From Balamuthia mandrillaris (Eukaryota > Discosea > Longamoebia > Balamuthiidae): a stretch of DNA of 64,000 bases. A program made the translations under genes and the position numbers. A model generated the notes under the pieces. The model saw nothing but the letters and a program-made list of their open reading frames with translations, ran no database searches and was not told the origin of the DNA. Positions 22,792-34,551 of the stretch are shown one piece after another. The stretch spans positions 31,001 through 95,000 of the forward strand of contig JAVKOQ010000190.1 of assembly GCA_031835245.1 (NCBI GenBank), written 5' to 3'. The number at the start of each line of letters is the position of its first letter. Position 1 is the stretch's first letter.

Positions 22792-24470
22792 TTATAGTTG
22801 TTGTTCTTTGGCCAAGTCTTTCATTACATCTTCGTTCTTGCGAAACCCGGTCGGCTCTCCGATGACAAACTCTTTTTTCTTGTTGCTGCTCTTCTTCTTC
22901 TTCTTTTGCTTTTCCGGTTCTCTGGGCGACTTGGGGGCTTTGCCGCCTCGGGGAGAGAACAGGCCAACACGAGGACTCTTCTCTCCTCCTCCGCCGCCGG
23001 CTGCTACTAATCCTTCTCCTTTCTTTGCTTTCTTTTTCTTTGCATCTTCTCTTGGAGAAGTGGCCGCTTGGGAGTCGGTATTGCTGTGCTTTGAAGAAGA
23101 AGAAGAAGAAGAACCAGAAGAAGATTCGACAACATTCTTTTTCTTTCGTTCCTCTCTGGAGAGTTTAACTATCTTACTGAGGTCTGGCTCTGACCTGAAA
23201 GAGTGAACAAATAAGAATAGAGCGAGAGGGAGCGACAGAGAGTCGGGAGAAACCTTGAGAGTGCTACTAAAGCGTTTTTCTTTGGTGACGATGGGTCCAG
23301 TTCACCGAGGGGAGGCAACCCAAGCTCACGCCGCTTCTTGTCTTCCTCACGCCATTTGCGCAGTTGCTTGAGGCTTTCCTCCTTTTGCTTTTTGACACTC
23401 TCCTTCTTCTCCTTTGTTTCGTGGTAGGAATGCGAGAGTCGCGTCTTTCGCTGCTTATCTCTCTTTTCTCGTTTTGGGATTTCGGCTGTTGATGTTAAAC
23501 TTCGTATTTGGTCCGTTGTCTCTTCCTCTTCCTTCTTTTCCAGCTTCTTCGTTTTCTTATGCTCTGCTTTTTGTTCAGCTTCGCTGCTTTCGCTTTGTTC
23601 TTGTTGTGACGTTACCATCGCTTCTCTCTCTTCAGCGGGTTCTTCGCTGCTTTGAGTTGGCGACGACACTATCACTTCTATCTGTCCTGGCTCTTTTTCC
23701 AACTTCTTTTTCTTTTTCTTCTTTTTCTTCTTTTCTGTCTTAACAGCTTGTCCAACCTTCTCTTCCACGCTTTCTCTTCGTTCTCGTTGTGACGCTTCCA
23801 TCACTTCTTTCTCTTCGTGCTCCTCTTCTTCGTCCTCGTCCTGCTGTTGGGCGGTTTGAGTCGACTTGCCGTTACCGGTGATTGCCACCGTTTCTTCTTC
23901 TACCATCATCTCAGAGGGTCGCTCCTGCTTTATCTCGTGCTCGCTCAACCGCTGGGCGAGTCTGTGCTTTCCCTTCTCCATCTCTCGCGTGTACTTTTCT
24001 ATAAAGCCGCGGATCAACCGGTGCTCCTCCTTGTTCTTGCAGGTTCTCTTTGCTTGAAGCAGCGATATGCAACCCTTCTCCATCAGCACCAATGACTTTT
24101 GTGGGTTGGTGTGTTCCACCAAGATGGCCTTCTCTATCAGCTCTATGCCGCGATAGAGGTGCGTGTTATTTACGGCCGTTATGTCCAGCAAGACCTCCTT
24201 TTCCATCGTTTCCATCGAAGACGAGGTACTGCTCTCTTCTGTGCATGAGCCCGACTCCTCTTCCTCCTCTTTTTCTGAGGCAAAAGTCAAATAACAATAA
24301 GGAGAGAACATAGAAACAGGAGAGAGAGAGAGAGAGAGAGAGAGAGAACAACCAGAACCAAGCTCCTCGTTGACCTCTGAACACTTTTTCTTGTTCTTTG
24401 CTTTTTGTTCTATGGCTGCTGTCTTTGGTGGCGTTGTCTCTCCATGTGGGGTTCCCTCATTCTCGTGCAT
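22792..24470 (-). CDS. MIT-domain protein with charged tail and CRIB-like C-terminus
   Basis: Exons: 24470-24353, 24274-23254 and 23194-22792. Exon 2 carries a MIT-like three-helix domain: HLYRGIELIEKAILVEHTNP, QKSLVLMEKGCISLLQAKRT, IRGFIEKYTREMEKGKHRL. MIT domains bind ESCRT-III tails in endosomal sorting and cytokinesis. A very long Lys/Glu region with a poly-Lys stretch follows, then LKQLRKWREEDKKRRELGLP. The last exon ends KEFVIGEPTGFRKNEDVMKD plus LAKEQQL. The IGEPTGF portion resembles the first half of a CRIB motif (IxxPxxF) but lacks the two His residues that contact Rho GTPases, so this is speculative. No AAA ATPase or protease domain is present. Intron 1 has a CT array at about 24320-24347. 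Confidence 0.65.
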
Positions 24471-24683
24471 TGTTTGTTGCTTTTGTGTTTATTTTGCTCT
24501 CTCTTGCTTCTTTTTTATTTATTTTGCACGCCATCATAAGATCTCATTAATTAATATAGTGAAGAGATATGGGGCGTAAAAAAGGAAACGGTGCCGATAC
24601 GCCGCAAACAGAAAAGATCGGGAGAAGAATGCTCCAAGCAACACCGATGAGCCCATCCATTATCTGAAGAAGATGCGTCCAGG

Positions 24684-26215
24684 CTATTCTTCCTTCCAGG
24701 ATGAGGTGGTGGTGGGTGGCACGTTTGTTGGTGTGGCAGTCTTTGGTCCGCTTCTCGCTCGCGCCAATGCGAATTTGTCTGTAGAGAGAGAGAGCGAGAG
24801 AGAGAGGAGGAAGGGGGAGAGAAAGCAAGTTGGCAACAAAATAAAGTGTGAAAAGGCAACGATCTAAACCTTCTTTTCCTGGGCTTGAGGCAACTATGGC
24901 ATTGTGCACAACACTTCTCTCTGATGTCGTATCGAGTGGAGGAGCAGGTTTGATGCCATCGCGAGCGATCACAACGTGAGTTGGCTTACGAACAAAAGCA
25001 GAAAGTTTGCACGGCGGTTGCTGGCGTTGCGATGAATCATCACTAATGGATGTAACACGTACAAAGTCCGAAATCGTTGGTTGGATAAAGGATGCAGACG
25101 ATGAGGGCGGGGCTGAGGGGAAAGAAGACGGAAGGATAACACGGGGCTTGGGTTCCACATTTGCATGAGAGATATGATCAGTGGCGAACGGTGTGGAGTG
25201 AAGTTGAGAGGGGTGTGCTGTTCGAGGGCGTTCAAGACAGCGGCTTTCAGAAGAAGGGTGTGGTGGTGGAAGGGCATAAGAGGGTTTGCCAGGAGTCGAA
25301 GCTTTCTTTCGAGGATTATAGCGGCAACTGAGGAGCCAGCTCCGTGTAATCTTTGGTGTCCTCTTAGTGGGAGTTGGAGATTCTGAATGGCAAGAGTCAG
25401 AGAAAAGGTACCGCAAGGTTAGTGGTAAAACATACTTCTCTTTCTCTTAGTACCAGCGCCGTGGGTTATTGCTTTTGTTACGGGTGATGCTCTATTGTTA
25501 AATGCATATCCATAAGGTCAGTCATTTGGTTTCTGTAGGAGAAGATGACCAACTGTACCTTACAAAGGGCTCCATTGAGTGGTTTTTTCTGTGTTGTAAC
25601 TCTGATCGCAGTTGTGTGTTCTCAGTCTTGCACGCTGCTAACTCTTGCTGACAACTTGAAAGCTCCCTAAATGCAAATTAGTTAGTTCAGGAGCAAGGAG
25701 ATCGACAACCATGAAAAGTAGAAGAGGCAAACCTCTTTAAGCCATCTTGTTGTTCCAACAGGTGCGACACCAGCCTATTTTGTTGCGTCCTTTGAAAGGT
25801 GAAAACATCCAATACTTTTCTCATGTCCTGCAACGGGTTGCCCAAGAACTCTCGCACGCCCTTGGGAACTCTGCCCTGAATCGTCCAAATCGTCAGTTGA
25901 TGATCTCCCTTGCTACTCGCGTCAGTCATATCATATCATACTCACCTCACCAGAAAGGAGCAAGAAGCCGCTCAGCTGCTGACAATAAGGGCATGAAATG
26001 CGTGCAGCCTCAGCGGCGGAAAGGTCAGGAGAACAATGTTCGCAGAGGAAGTGGCCGCAAGTAGTGAGCACCGTGCGAGCTCCTGACCAATGTTTGCAGT
26101 CCTTACCGCCATCGGCGCTCTCAGCTTGCGTTTGCTGGCCTTGCAGCAGTCGATAGCAGAGGTCGCAGTGAATCCACAAAAGCTCCCTCTGGGTCGCTAC
26201 GTCAGCTCGTTCCAT
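24684..26215 (-). CDS. Zip3/RNF212-like RING protein (meiotic recombination)
   Basis: Zip3/HEI10/RNF212 proteins are SUMO or ubiquitin ligases that mark crossover sites in meiosis. Exons: 26215-25946, 25875-25733, 25666-25559, at least one small exon around 25540-25440, 25382-24870 and 24778-24684. The N-terminus has an atypical RING: WIHCDLCYRLLQ, TTCGHFLCEHCSPD, ISCPYCQQL. It is followed by FLLLSGE, as in RNF212 (CxxC - GHxxCxxC - CxxC then a hydrophobic strand). A coiled coil comes next, FTFQRTQQNRLVSHLLEQQD and LSSCQQELAACKTENTQLRS. The long tail is Ser/Pro-rich and disordered, also typical of the family. Exon 4 and a possible 8-10 nt micro-exon near 25435 are uncertain. The alternative is an unrelated RING protein with coiled coil. 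Confidence 0.65.
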
Positions 26216-26660
26216 GATCTTTGCTCTTTGGGAACGGTTGCTTTGCAGAGAAGTCCCCAAACAAATAACGTAGCCATCCTATTGTAGAGGCAACGAAAGA
26301 AAGTGGCTGTGACCCTAAGTCGTGGCGGCTGTGCGGTTTCCCCATCCTTCCCAGCAAGCTTGTGCTGGTTTGGTTTTTTTGTAAGTTTTGGCGGGAAAGC
26401 TCTCAAGTCCTATTTAAATGACCCCTCAAAAATTTTACCGCTCTGCCCTCGGGAAACGGGTTCGAGCGTGAGTGCTGGGCCGTACTTTTTCTGACTCCCC
26501 AAACCTAAATTTTTGGATGACTCCTCGATTTTTTTCAGGTTCTGCGAAGTCCAACTTCAACCAGAAGACTCCTCAACTTTTTGCAACTCCTCATAAAACA
26601 ATGAGACCCCTCAACCATGAACAAAAAGAAACTGGTAGGTGCAAGCAAAAGAAAGAAACG
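26216..26660. promoter_or_regulatory. Shared divergent promoter region
   Basis: About 445 bp between the divergent starts of the RING gene (-) and the GET2-like gene (+). The sequence 26400-26600 has several short CTCAAxTTTTT-like words but no clear TATA element. An in-frame ATG at 26601 lies upstream of the start chosen for the GET2-like gene. Confidence 0.35.
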
Positions 26661-27647
26661 ATGGAGGAAAGCACGGCGGAACAAGTTAGGGTGCTTAGCG
26701 AAGAGGAGAAGGAGGAACGACAACGAAAAGAAAAAGAACAGAAAAGACGAGAGAGGAGAAGACAAAAGTTGCTTCTCTCCGCAGGCAAACGCCTTGAAGT
26801 GTTGAAAGGCACTACCTCCACATGGAAAGAAGAACCCCAAGACAGCCATGCTCCGATTGCTGACGCGCCCGTTGCATCCCAGACTGGCGAAGCAACTAAG
26901 CAAAATGAGATCCTAGAAATTCGTGCCGCCCCTCCTCCAACCACCTCTGTCGAGCCTTCACACTCTCATCATCACCATTGGAAGGAAGAAGAAACACAAG
27001 ATGAGCTGCCACTACCCTCCACTCTATACGCTGCTGCAGATATCTCTGCTTCCCCTCTCACTTCTGGCAGCAGCACACCCTCCTCTTTCTTTGCTCAAGA
27101 TACACAACAACGCACAACAAGCCACAAGGCACCGCAACGCTTTCAGCGCTCTCTGCGATTCCTCTCCATCCTGGCCCTCGCCTTGGCTCTTGCTTTCGTT
27201 CACACCTCTTCCTCTGCTTTCTCTTCTCTCTTCCCAACACTCTCTCCACACCTGCACCAACTGCTGCTGACCACTCCTCCCGTTTATCTCTTTTGTTCAT
27301 TGGAGCTTGTCCTCCTTCTCACGTTCTACGCATGGAACCACGTTCTTCTCCAACCTCCCCCCAACAAAGAGAGCAAAGAAGAACAGGAAGACGAGGACGC
27401 TATGTTGAATGAAGTACTTGCAGGGCTGGGCATCGGCAACCAGCAACACAGGCAGCTGCTTTTTGGCTTCCTGCAGGCAGCGGAACGGTTGAGGTGGTGG
27501 TGGAAGGGTGTTCAGGCCCTACGTTCCGCCTTCCATGACCTGTGTCTCTTCGTTTTCGTGTTCATCCTTGCTTCCTGTTGCTTTCCTGCTGTGTTGGCTC
27601 AACTCTATGCCGCCTCGCCCTCAACACCACCAACACCAGCAGAATAG
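26661..27647 (+). CDS. GET2/CAML-like tail-anchored protein insertion receptor
   Basis: GET2 (yeast) and CAML (animals) form, with GET1/WRB, the ER receptor for the TRC40/GET3 ATPase. This single-exon gene encodes about 328 aa with the expected layout. A cytosolic N-terminus holds a basic helix, EEEKEERQRKEKEQKRRERR directly followed by RQKLLLSAGKRLEVLKG. This matches the RRxRRxKxLxxGxxRLxKLxG GET3-binding motif. A disordered linker of about 120 residues follows. Three C-terminal transmembrane helices are visible: LRFLSILALALALAFV, YLFCSLELVLLLTFYAW and LCLFVFVFILASCCFPAVLA. GET2 is weakly conserved, so the call rests on motif plus topology. The start is taken as ATG 26661; ATG 26601 would add 20 residues. 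Confidence 0.62.
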   Translation: MEESTAEQVRVLSEEEKEERQRKEKEQKRRERRRQKLLLSAGKRLEVLKGTTSTWKEEPQDSHAPIADAPVASQTGEATKQNEILEIRAAPPPTTSVEPSHSHHHHWKEEETQDELPLPSTLYAAADISASPLTSGSSTPSSFFAQDTQQRTTSHKAPQRFQRSLRFLSILALALALAFVHTSSSAFSSLFPTLSPHLHQLLLTTPPVYLFCSLELVLLLTFYAWNHVLLQPPPNKESKEEQEDEDAMLNEVLAGLGIGNQQHRQLLFGFLQAAERLRWWWKGVQALRSAFHDLCLFVFVFILASCCFPAVLAQLYAASPSTPPTPAE

Positions 27648-27755
27648 AAGAACGACGCTTCTTCCTCTTATGCTCTTTGTTCTCTCCTTGCGCTCTTGTT
27701 TGTTTGACTATTGCATAATAAGCGCCATTGTAGATTCTTTGTTTCTGGTCAACAA

Positions 27756-28806
27756 CTAACTTGCCTCAAACGCAGAAGAAGTAGAAGAAGAAGAAGAGGA
27801 AGCAGCGGAAAAAGAAGATGAAGAGGAGCCATAAAGCAAAGTCAAGTCGGTTTGAAGGCGGCGGGCAAGATTGGCGGGTGGAGCGGCATTCAGCACGTCG
27901 GCCACAAGGAGAGGCACTTCCTGGGAACACTGCGGCCGTCTCAACTCTTCCTCCAACATCCGCTCCTCCAACAAAGACAGCAACAGCAGTGACAGCGTCT
28001 CTACCTTGCCGTTTTCGTTCGGCTCTTGTTGTTGTGATGCCAGGAGAAGGTTGAGATGGCTGTGAATGAGGCGAAGCAAACAGAACAGCAGAGAAGAGTC
28101 AGTGCATAGCAGCAAAAGGCAAGCGCCTAGATCCGCCTTTGCTCTTTGGGTTGCCATCAAGTTGGCCCACAGATAAGGCAGCAAGGCGTTGGGTATTGCC
28201 TCCCAAAGCTCTTTCACTGACGTTGTTGTCATCGTTGCCGTTGTTGTTGCACTGATGTCGGCAGAGCATAAGCCTAGGAACCACCACATAGTCTTCTGTA
28301 ATGCTTGTGATGAAGAAGGAGAAGGAGAGGATGGTAGCAGAGAGGAGGAGGGAGACGTAGTAGCAGAACCCCAAGCTTGCAGCAATGGTAACAAAGCTGG
28401 TTGCATCCATCGAAGCGCAGTAAGCACGCCCCACTGCCGCATGTTAGTGTGCAGCAGACATGCCACCGCTTTGCTATCTCTGGTGGGAGCAGTCGCGTCT
28501 TTCTTCGTGTCTGCTCTTCCCCCTTTTGAGGTACTGGACGGTGTTGGTCGTTCCTCTTTAGCTCCGTCTTCGTCAATCAAAATGACTGTTGGCGCTGATG
28601 AAGTCTCGCAATCTGATGGTTGCTTTTGTTGAAGTTCAGCTGCATCGTTGTTGGACGAAGCAGCATTGGCGAGTAAAATGGAGAGCAACAAACTGGCATA
28701 ATGGGACTCTGTGAGGTGTCCTTTCTCAAAGATGTGATGCAATATCTCCAGCATATACTGTAGTACTTCCATGGATAGGTGACGCGCTTCAAAAGGAAAA
28801 CATGTC

Positions 28807-28857
<51 letters not shown>

Positions 28858-29687
28858 TACAACAAGCAGTGAGGGCTTGGTGCATCTTTGGGGAACTGAT
28901 CGGTCCAAGATAATACAATAGCTCTATGCATTTACGCTGTACGTGACCAGGCAAATGGATAAATGGGCCAAACAACTTTTTTGCTGCAAAGTTTTTATCA
29001 ACACCAGCGTAATATTGTTTACAATACCAACAAACCTTGGGAGGAACGTCCAGCAGCTGCTGGAACACATGCGAAGAAGAACGGAATCATGTGCAACTGA
29101 AGATAATCAAGACGTAATTGCTCTGATCGCGAGAAGCATTTTGCGATAGACAACATAGCTTCCACTATCACCTACACGAGAAAATGAATTTGAGAGGGTG
29201 TGCGCGCGCAAAAGTGGGAAAACTCATACCAGAGTAGAAGGTGGTGCATGAGTCTGTAATTTCCAAAGGAGCTTTGGAAAGGAGAGCAACCATTGCTTTG
29301 TTCGGTCTTTGTTCAAAAAGTAAGCAAAGCGACGAGTGCCAAACCTACCACCAACAAGAGACGGATCAGTTGATCGCAAATTGGTGAGTGGTGCAAATGG
29401 TGTGGCCAGGATAAGCTGCTCCATCCATTGCACACAAGCAGGTATAGCGGAGGACATCACATGGCACGATTCATAAAACTTGTGGAACGCCTTTTCACCA
29501 AGCAACATGTTTGTTAAAAAAAAGATAGAGAAAAAAAACATGAAAACATACATACCTCCATCAAGCGTTGTTGGGGCTCCAACGGGATATTAGGCAGAAG
29601 TTTCTTCAGTACCGGTAATAGTGCAACAGCTCGTTGACCTTGTCCCTGTTTGATGCGCAAATATGGTGATGAGTATAATAGCAGATG

Positions 29688-29730
<43 letters not shown>

Positions 29731-31866
29731 CGAGAGACTAACCGCTGGATTCTTACGACCACCTTGCTTTAAAGCAGAAACAAAAAATGTCACCAACTGA
29801 GCCTTCCACTCTTCTATAGTTTCCAGAGCAGAGTCTTCGTCCTCAAATTCTACGATTACCGGTTGTATGTTGGCAAGACCAGTAGGGTCTGCTGCTATGG
29901 CCCTTTGCTGTTCCCTTCGCTGCTGTGCAGCAGCTGCTTGCGGCGAAGGACCACGCCGCAGTCCTATAAAGTGGGACATGAGCAGACATACCGCCAAGTT
30001 CAGCTTTTCCGCTGCTTCAAACTGCAATTTGTGTATTAAAAAATATCAATAAGTCACTCACTCTCTGACGTTAAAAGAAGAATAAAAAGAGACCTTGGGA
30101 TTGCTACCAGCGCCACTGGGCGTTGGGAAAGGAAAGTAGGGCATGACATAACGAATGAGAGAATCTAACAAGGTCTCCGAGGCAATAGGATTGTCTCCAG
30201 ATGAAGGGAAGGCTTGTAGAAGGAGATGCATGATGTCCGCGACTAGCACCATGCACTCCGCACCGGAAAGCAACGTTACGGCGTCACTCCCTGAGGAGGC
30301 AGAAGGGCTGGCAGCGGCCACCTGCAAGTGCGTTAGAAACTCGCCCGGCGAACTTTCCAACCAACACTCCAATAAAACGGGTATGATTCGCTCCATAAAG
30401 GACCGAAAATCTTCTCCATCAACCTTTGGTGCTGCTTGTGTTGTAGCACCATTGGACGATGCTGATGAAGTGGAGGAGGAAGAAGAAGACGTGGTGGTAG
30501 TATTGGTGGTTGTAGCATTGGAGGTAGTGGTAGAATGTTGAGCATTTGTAGTAGTTGCTGTGGTTTGTGTGGAGGAAGGGGAGGGCAAAGAGGGCGATGC
30601 TGGCAGTGACGGTGATGGTGATGGTGATGGTGACGATGATAAGAGAGAAGGTGGAGCGGCCGCCTGAAAGAAACTGTCCCAATAATTTTTAGTTATGTTG
30701 ATCACTCTTTTTCCCTGTCTTTGCGAAGAGCCCTATTTGCAACATGAGCACAAGGAAAAGAAAAGAGTTAGAACCGGACAGAGAGAGAGAGAGAGAGAGA
30801 GAGAACTGACCGAACACCGATCCCAATTCCAGGCGTCAGACGGAAAAGTAACAGAAGAACTAGCGGCAGAACTCTGGAAGGGAGCAAGTAACGCAGAGAG
30901 CAGCTTGAAAAGGCTGCGAAGAACGGGCAAACGATGGCGTACGGCCTGAGCTGCATTGCCATCCAGCCTGGCCCTTGCGCCGCTGCCGCCGCTGCCACCG
31001 CTAGGTGGTGCCAACAACGACATGAAATTGGGCAGCAGACGCGCGTAGAGTGAACTGCCTCCGGCAGCCAAATTTATGGTGTTGCTCTTATTGTTACTGT
31101 CCGCAACAACATTCGTTGTCGCTGTGATAGAGGAGGGCGGGTGGTGTTGCAGCAAAAGGTCGACAAGGGAGAGAGCGGATAAGCGGACGTCCAGTTTGAG
31201 ATGGGTCATTGTGTTGCAGAGGTACACTATCATTAGCTCCAAGAATGGGTTCATCAGACGCTATTAGCACCCATCGAAAACGAAGGTGAGAAGAGATAAC
31301 GAGAGAGAAAGCAGAGGACTGAAGAACGGAGAGGAGAAGGGAGAGAGAAGAAGATTACGGAAGGGACAAGAGGCAGTATAAACGCGAAGAGAGACTGAAG
31401 AGCATGACGGACGGCCTTGTCCTCATCGCTGAGCAGCTCCAACAGTTGGTCCATCAACGGGGCAAGGTGCGTGAGAAGCAGGTGTGGGTACATCCCGAGC
31501 AGTTCTTTGATACCCCAAATCGCATCTTTTTCAAGGTTGGTTAGCGGGAGAGCGAATATTAATCGTCTTGAAAAAAAAAGAGGCACTTGTGCTACCTTTT
31601 CGCACAGTGACATTGTAGTGACGGAGTTGCGTGAGAAGGTCGTGCAGCGATAAGTTTCTTTTGTTAACAAAGCTCCCTTTCTCGTGCGCGATGCTTTGTT
31701 GGGGGAGGAGGATGCTACGAGCGGTGAAATCGGTGGAGGTGGAAGACGGGGGCGCTTTTTTCTTCTTTCCGACCTTTTTCTTGGCTTTCACAAAATCTTT
31801 GGGCAGCTGGTTGGGATTGAGGGCGGTGCTCCTCTTCCTCTTCTTGCCTCCAGGAGCTCTTCTCAT
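27756..31866 (-). CDS. TEX10: TEX10/Ipi1-like ribosome biogenesis factor
   Basis: TEX10 (Ipi1 in yeast) belongs to the Rix1/PELP1-LAS1L complex that processes ITS2 and releases pre-60S particles. Exon 1 (31866-31596) gives the signature LPKDFVKAKKKVGKKKKAPP, STSTDFTARSILLPQQSIA and NLSLHDLLTQLRHYNVTVRK. Exon 2 (31525-31359) encodes DAIWGIKELLGMYPHLLLTH, APLMDQLLELLSDEDKAVRH. Exon 3 (31260-30811) continues with PFLELMIVYLCNTMTHLKLD and VRLSALSLVDLLLQHHPPS. These reproduce the Ipi1 N-terminal HEAT region in order. Exon 4 is 30732-30094. At least five more exons encode HEAT-like helices with Ser/Pro-rich inserts, ending at 27756 in a Ser run. Long CT arrays (coding strand) sit in its introns at 28815-28853 and 29691-29736. 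It is convergent with the GET2-like gene, about 108 bp apart. Confidence 0.87.
28815..28853. repeat. GA/CT dinucleotide array in a TEX10 intron
   Basis: An uninterrupted GA run of about 39 bp on the plus strand, CT in the TEX10 transcript. Confidence 0.9.
29691..29736. repeat. Interrupted GA/CT array in a TEX10 intron
   Basis: A GA run with two CGAGA interruptions on the plus strand, CT-rich in the transcript, just downstream of the donor of a TEX10 exon. Confidence 0.9.
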
Positions 31867-32030
31867 CTTCTTCTTCCTGTTTTCTTTCTTTCTTCCTTTC
31901 TTTTCTGAATTCAAAGCTTTGATATTCTATTGGATAATTTCATGATCTACATTCAAGATCAACAAAAAAGAGAAGAGAGAGAGAAGAGAGAGAAGAGAGA
32001 GGAGAGTGAGCGAGTGAGAATAGATGTTTG

Positions 32031-33615
32031 CTAGGTGTGGTGGTGGTTTCTGTTGTCATGGTCATGGGGGTGGTGGTGGTGGTGGTGGTGAGGATGATGG
32101 TCGCGGTGATGGTGGTTGTTGCTATTTGGCATAAAACGTTTCTTTGGTGTTTTGCTGGAAGTAACCGGTGAGGAGGGATATCTAGGAGAGGAAGAGGAAG
32201 GACATGGAGGGTGTTGATGGAAAGAAGGTGGAAAAGGAGGGGGTGAATATGACGAAGATGAGGCGGATGACGACGCTGGATAGGACCGACGCAGTTCGAT
32301 GCGAGATGAAGGAGAGAAATTAGGTACAAAGGAACGAGGAGGCGAAGAGGAAGCAGAGGAATAGGCAGATGTGAAGTTGGTGTTTGGATAGAGGGAAGCT
32401 AACAAGGCATCCGCTTCCGATGCGAGCTCTCTGCTTGCAGAGAAACGGTGTTTGCGGAGGACGTAACGGAGAGTGGGCCATTTCAGAAGTTCTGAACGCG
32501 ATTCGGGACAGGCCTCTCTCACGTGTCGCAGTATTCGAATGACATGGACGACTAATGCAGGTGTTCGATTGTCCAGCAATGAAAGAATTGTGGATTGTCC
32601 TACCTCCCATATTATCCTGCTGTTCTCTCCTGGTTTTTTTTTCAATAAAATGAGCTAAAAGAAAGGGAAATGAGAAAGAGTGAGAAAGGAAAGGGAGTAC
32701 GTACGGTTAGCAGCAAGAGAGGCTAAACAGGTGATGGCTTGGTGTCGTACGTCCGAGTGCTCGGGCGAGATGATGAGTACCAAGGCTGGTATGATTTGGT
32801 GCTGTCTTATCTCCTGTTGATTGGCTTCTGCAAACAGCGAGAGAGAGAGAGAGAGAAATGAGCTCTACCAACAACCAACAAATGGAGCAATCATAGGGTC
32901 TTTCAAAGGAGGGAATAAAAACCATTGTCGATGGCAAGGTTCTGAATGACATGAGCAGCAAGGCCTTGGAGTTGAGGTTTTGTGGCATCTGTTAAGATAG
33001 CGGCAAGCTTGGGAAAAATGCCACATTGGCGCAATAGGTCCTTGTTCGCTTCTGCAAAATTGAATTATCATTGGATAGTGAAGGAAAGTGGTGAATTTTT
33101 CCTTCCAAAAAAGAAGCAAACCACAAGAACTATGATACGAGAGAGAGAGAGAGAGAGAGAGGAAGAGAGGAAGAGAGAATGTACTATCAAGTGCAAGTTC
33201 GGCGAGTATTGAAGTGGCGGTGAGACGTTCTTGTGGGTATGCGCTTTCAAGAAGTGAGACAAGATGAGGTCCTCCCATTCTCCCTATCTTAGCTTTGGTG
33301 GAGTCTGTTTGTGGCGTATAAGCTCAAATACTAAGCAACAGGAAAGGTGTTCTTTTACCAAGAGAAGATTGCACATGTAAAGACTTTAGAGCTGCCATCC
33401 GCAGATTTTTTCTTCTGGAAGAAAGCGTGGAAAGCAGCTCGGAAAGCAACTTGTCTGTGCCGTCATTGGATATAGAGGGAGAAGAAGCCACTTCATTAGG
33501 GTGGGATCCTGCCACTATTTCTGGACTACCCTCTCCTCTTTGCGTATTATTGCCATGAGTTGGTGCTCCTGCACCAGTTTGCTTATGTGCTGTTTGTCTG
33601 TTGTTAGAAATAAAG

Positions 33616-33652
<37 letters not shown>

Positions 33653-34163
33653 AAACATTCATGTAGGAGAGTTGAAGAGACGGGTTTCTCGACTTCCAAT
33701 GTGTTTAGTTCGGACATCCCAACAGATACAGCAGCGGGATCAACCTCAGACACTTTTGACACTGGCTGTTCAATCGTTGTTGGCATGTCTTCTTCCTCTT
33801 CGTTGGCAGAGTTCTGAAACGCTATTGACGTTTCGTCGTTGGCGTAAGATTCTGACTCCATGGTCGGTTCCAAGTGAGCATCGCTGTGAGCAAGCAGCGC
33901 CTCGCTCTCCTATTAACGAACGGTGTTGTTAACGCAAATAGAGTTTGAGCTATGAACAAGGGAAAACTTGAGAGCGTACAGAGGCCCAGATGCGTTTGGC
34001 GAATGGTAGTTGGTCTGGATCTACATCAGGTGGTGGAGCACTTGGTCGCTGTGGAAAACTATCTATATTGTTATCTATTGTCATTATGGCTACCCTTCTT
34101 CTGTATTCCTGATTGGACGCCGCCACGATTTCCTCTATCGACATTGCGGAATCTTTTTCGCTC
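32031..34163 (-). CDS. Armadillo-repeat protein with His-rich tail, possibly fused to the upstream helicase
   Basis: Successive minus-strand exons encode armadillo-like repeats: DKLLSELLSTLSSRRKNLRM, GPHLVSLLESAYPQERLTAT, IFPKLAAILTDATKPQLQGL, IIPALVLIISPEHSDVRHQA, TILSLLDNRTPALVVHVIRI. If the gene stands alone, ATG 34144 starts MSIEEIVAASNQEYRRRVAI. This region ends at donor 33980 and joins an acidic exon starting at 33909. The frame runs open upstream into the C-terminal exon of the HsdR-like helicase with no stop. A 144-nt GT-AG intron (34307-34164) would fuse the two in frame. The C-terminus is Ser/Pro-rich and ends in a strongly His-rich tail (for example RDHHPHHHHHHHPHDHDNRN). Exact function is unknown; armadillo arrays usually bind protein partners. 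Confidence 0.7.
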
Positions 34164-34307
34164 CTTTTGTTTTGGGGTTGTCGGTCATTCGAAAGTCGAA
34201 GAGGGAAGAACAAAAAAGTGAAGAAGATGGTAGCAATTATGATGAAGATAAAGAAGAAGAAAAGAAGAAGTGACAGAACAAAAGCAAGAACAACAAGAAG
34301 ACGGAAC

Positions 34308-34513
34308 CTAGGAACTCGATTGTCTTTGTCAGAGGACCGTAGGTCCTTTGGAAAACCTAAACGGATTTTTCCGGCAGCTGTTTCCTCTATGTGTTCCACC
34401 GAAATAGTTACCCTGTTGATAAGTGATTTGAATGAATTGATCTTCATAGCATGCCGCCGGTATATCTATTCCCACAGCTGTTTGTTATTTTGTATTGTCT
34501 TTGCAGAGGGAGG

Positions 34514-34551
<38 letters not shown>

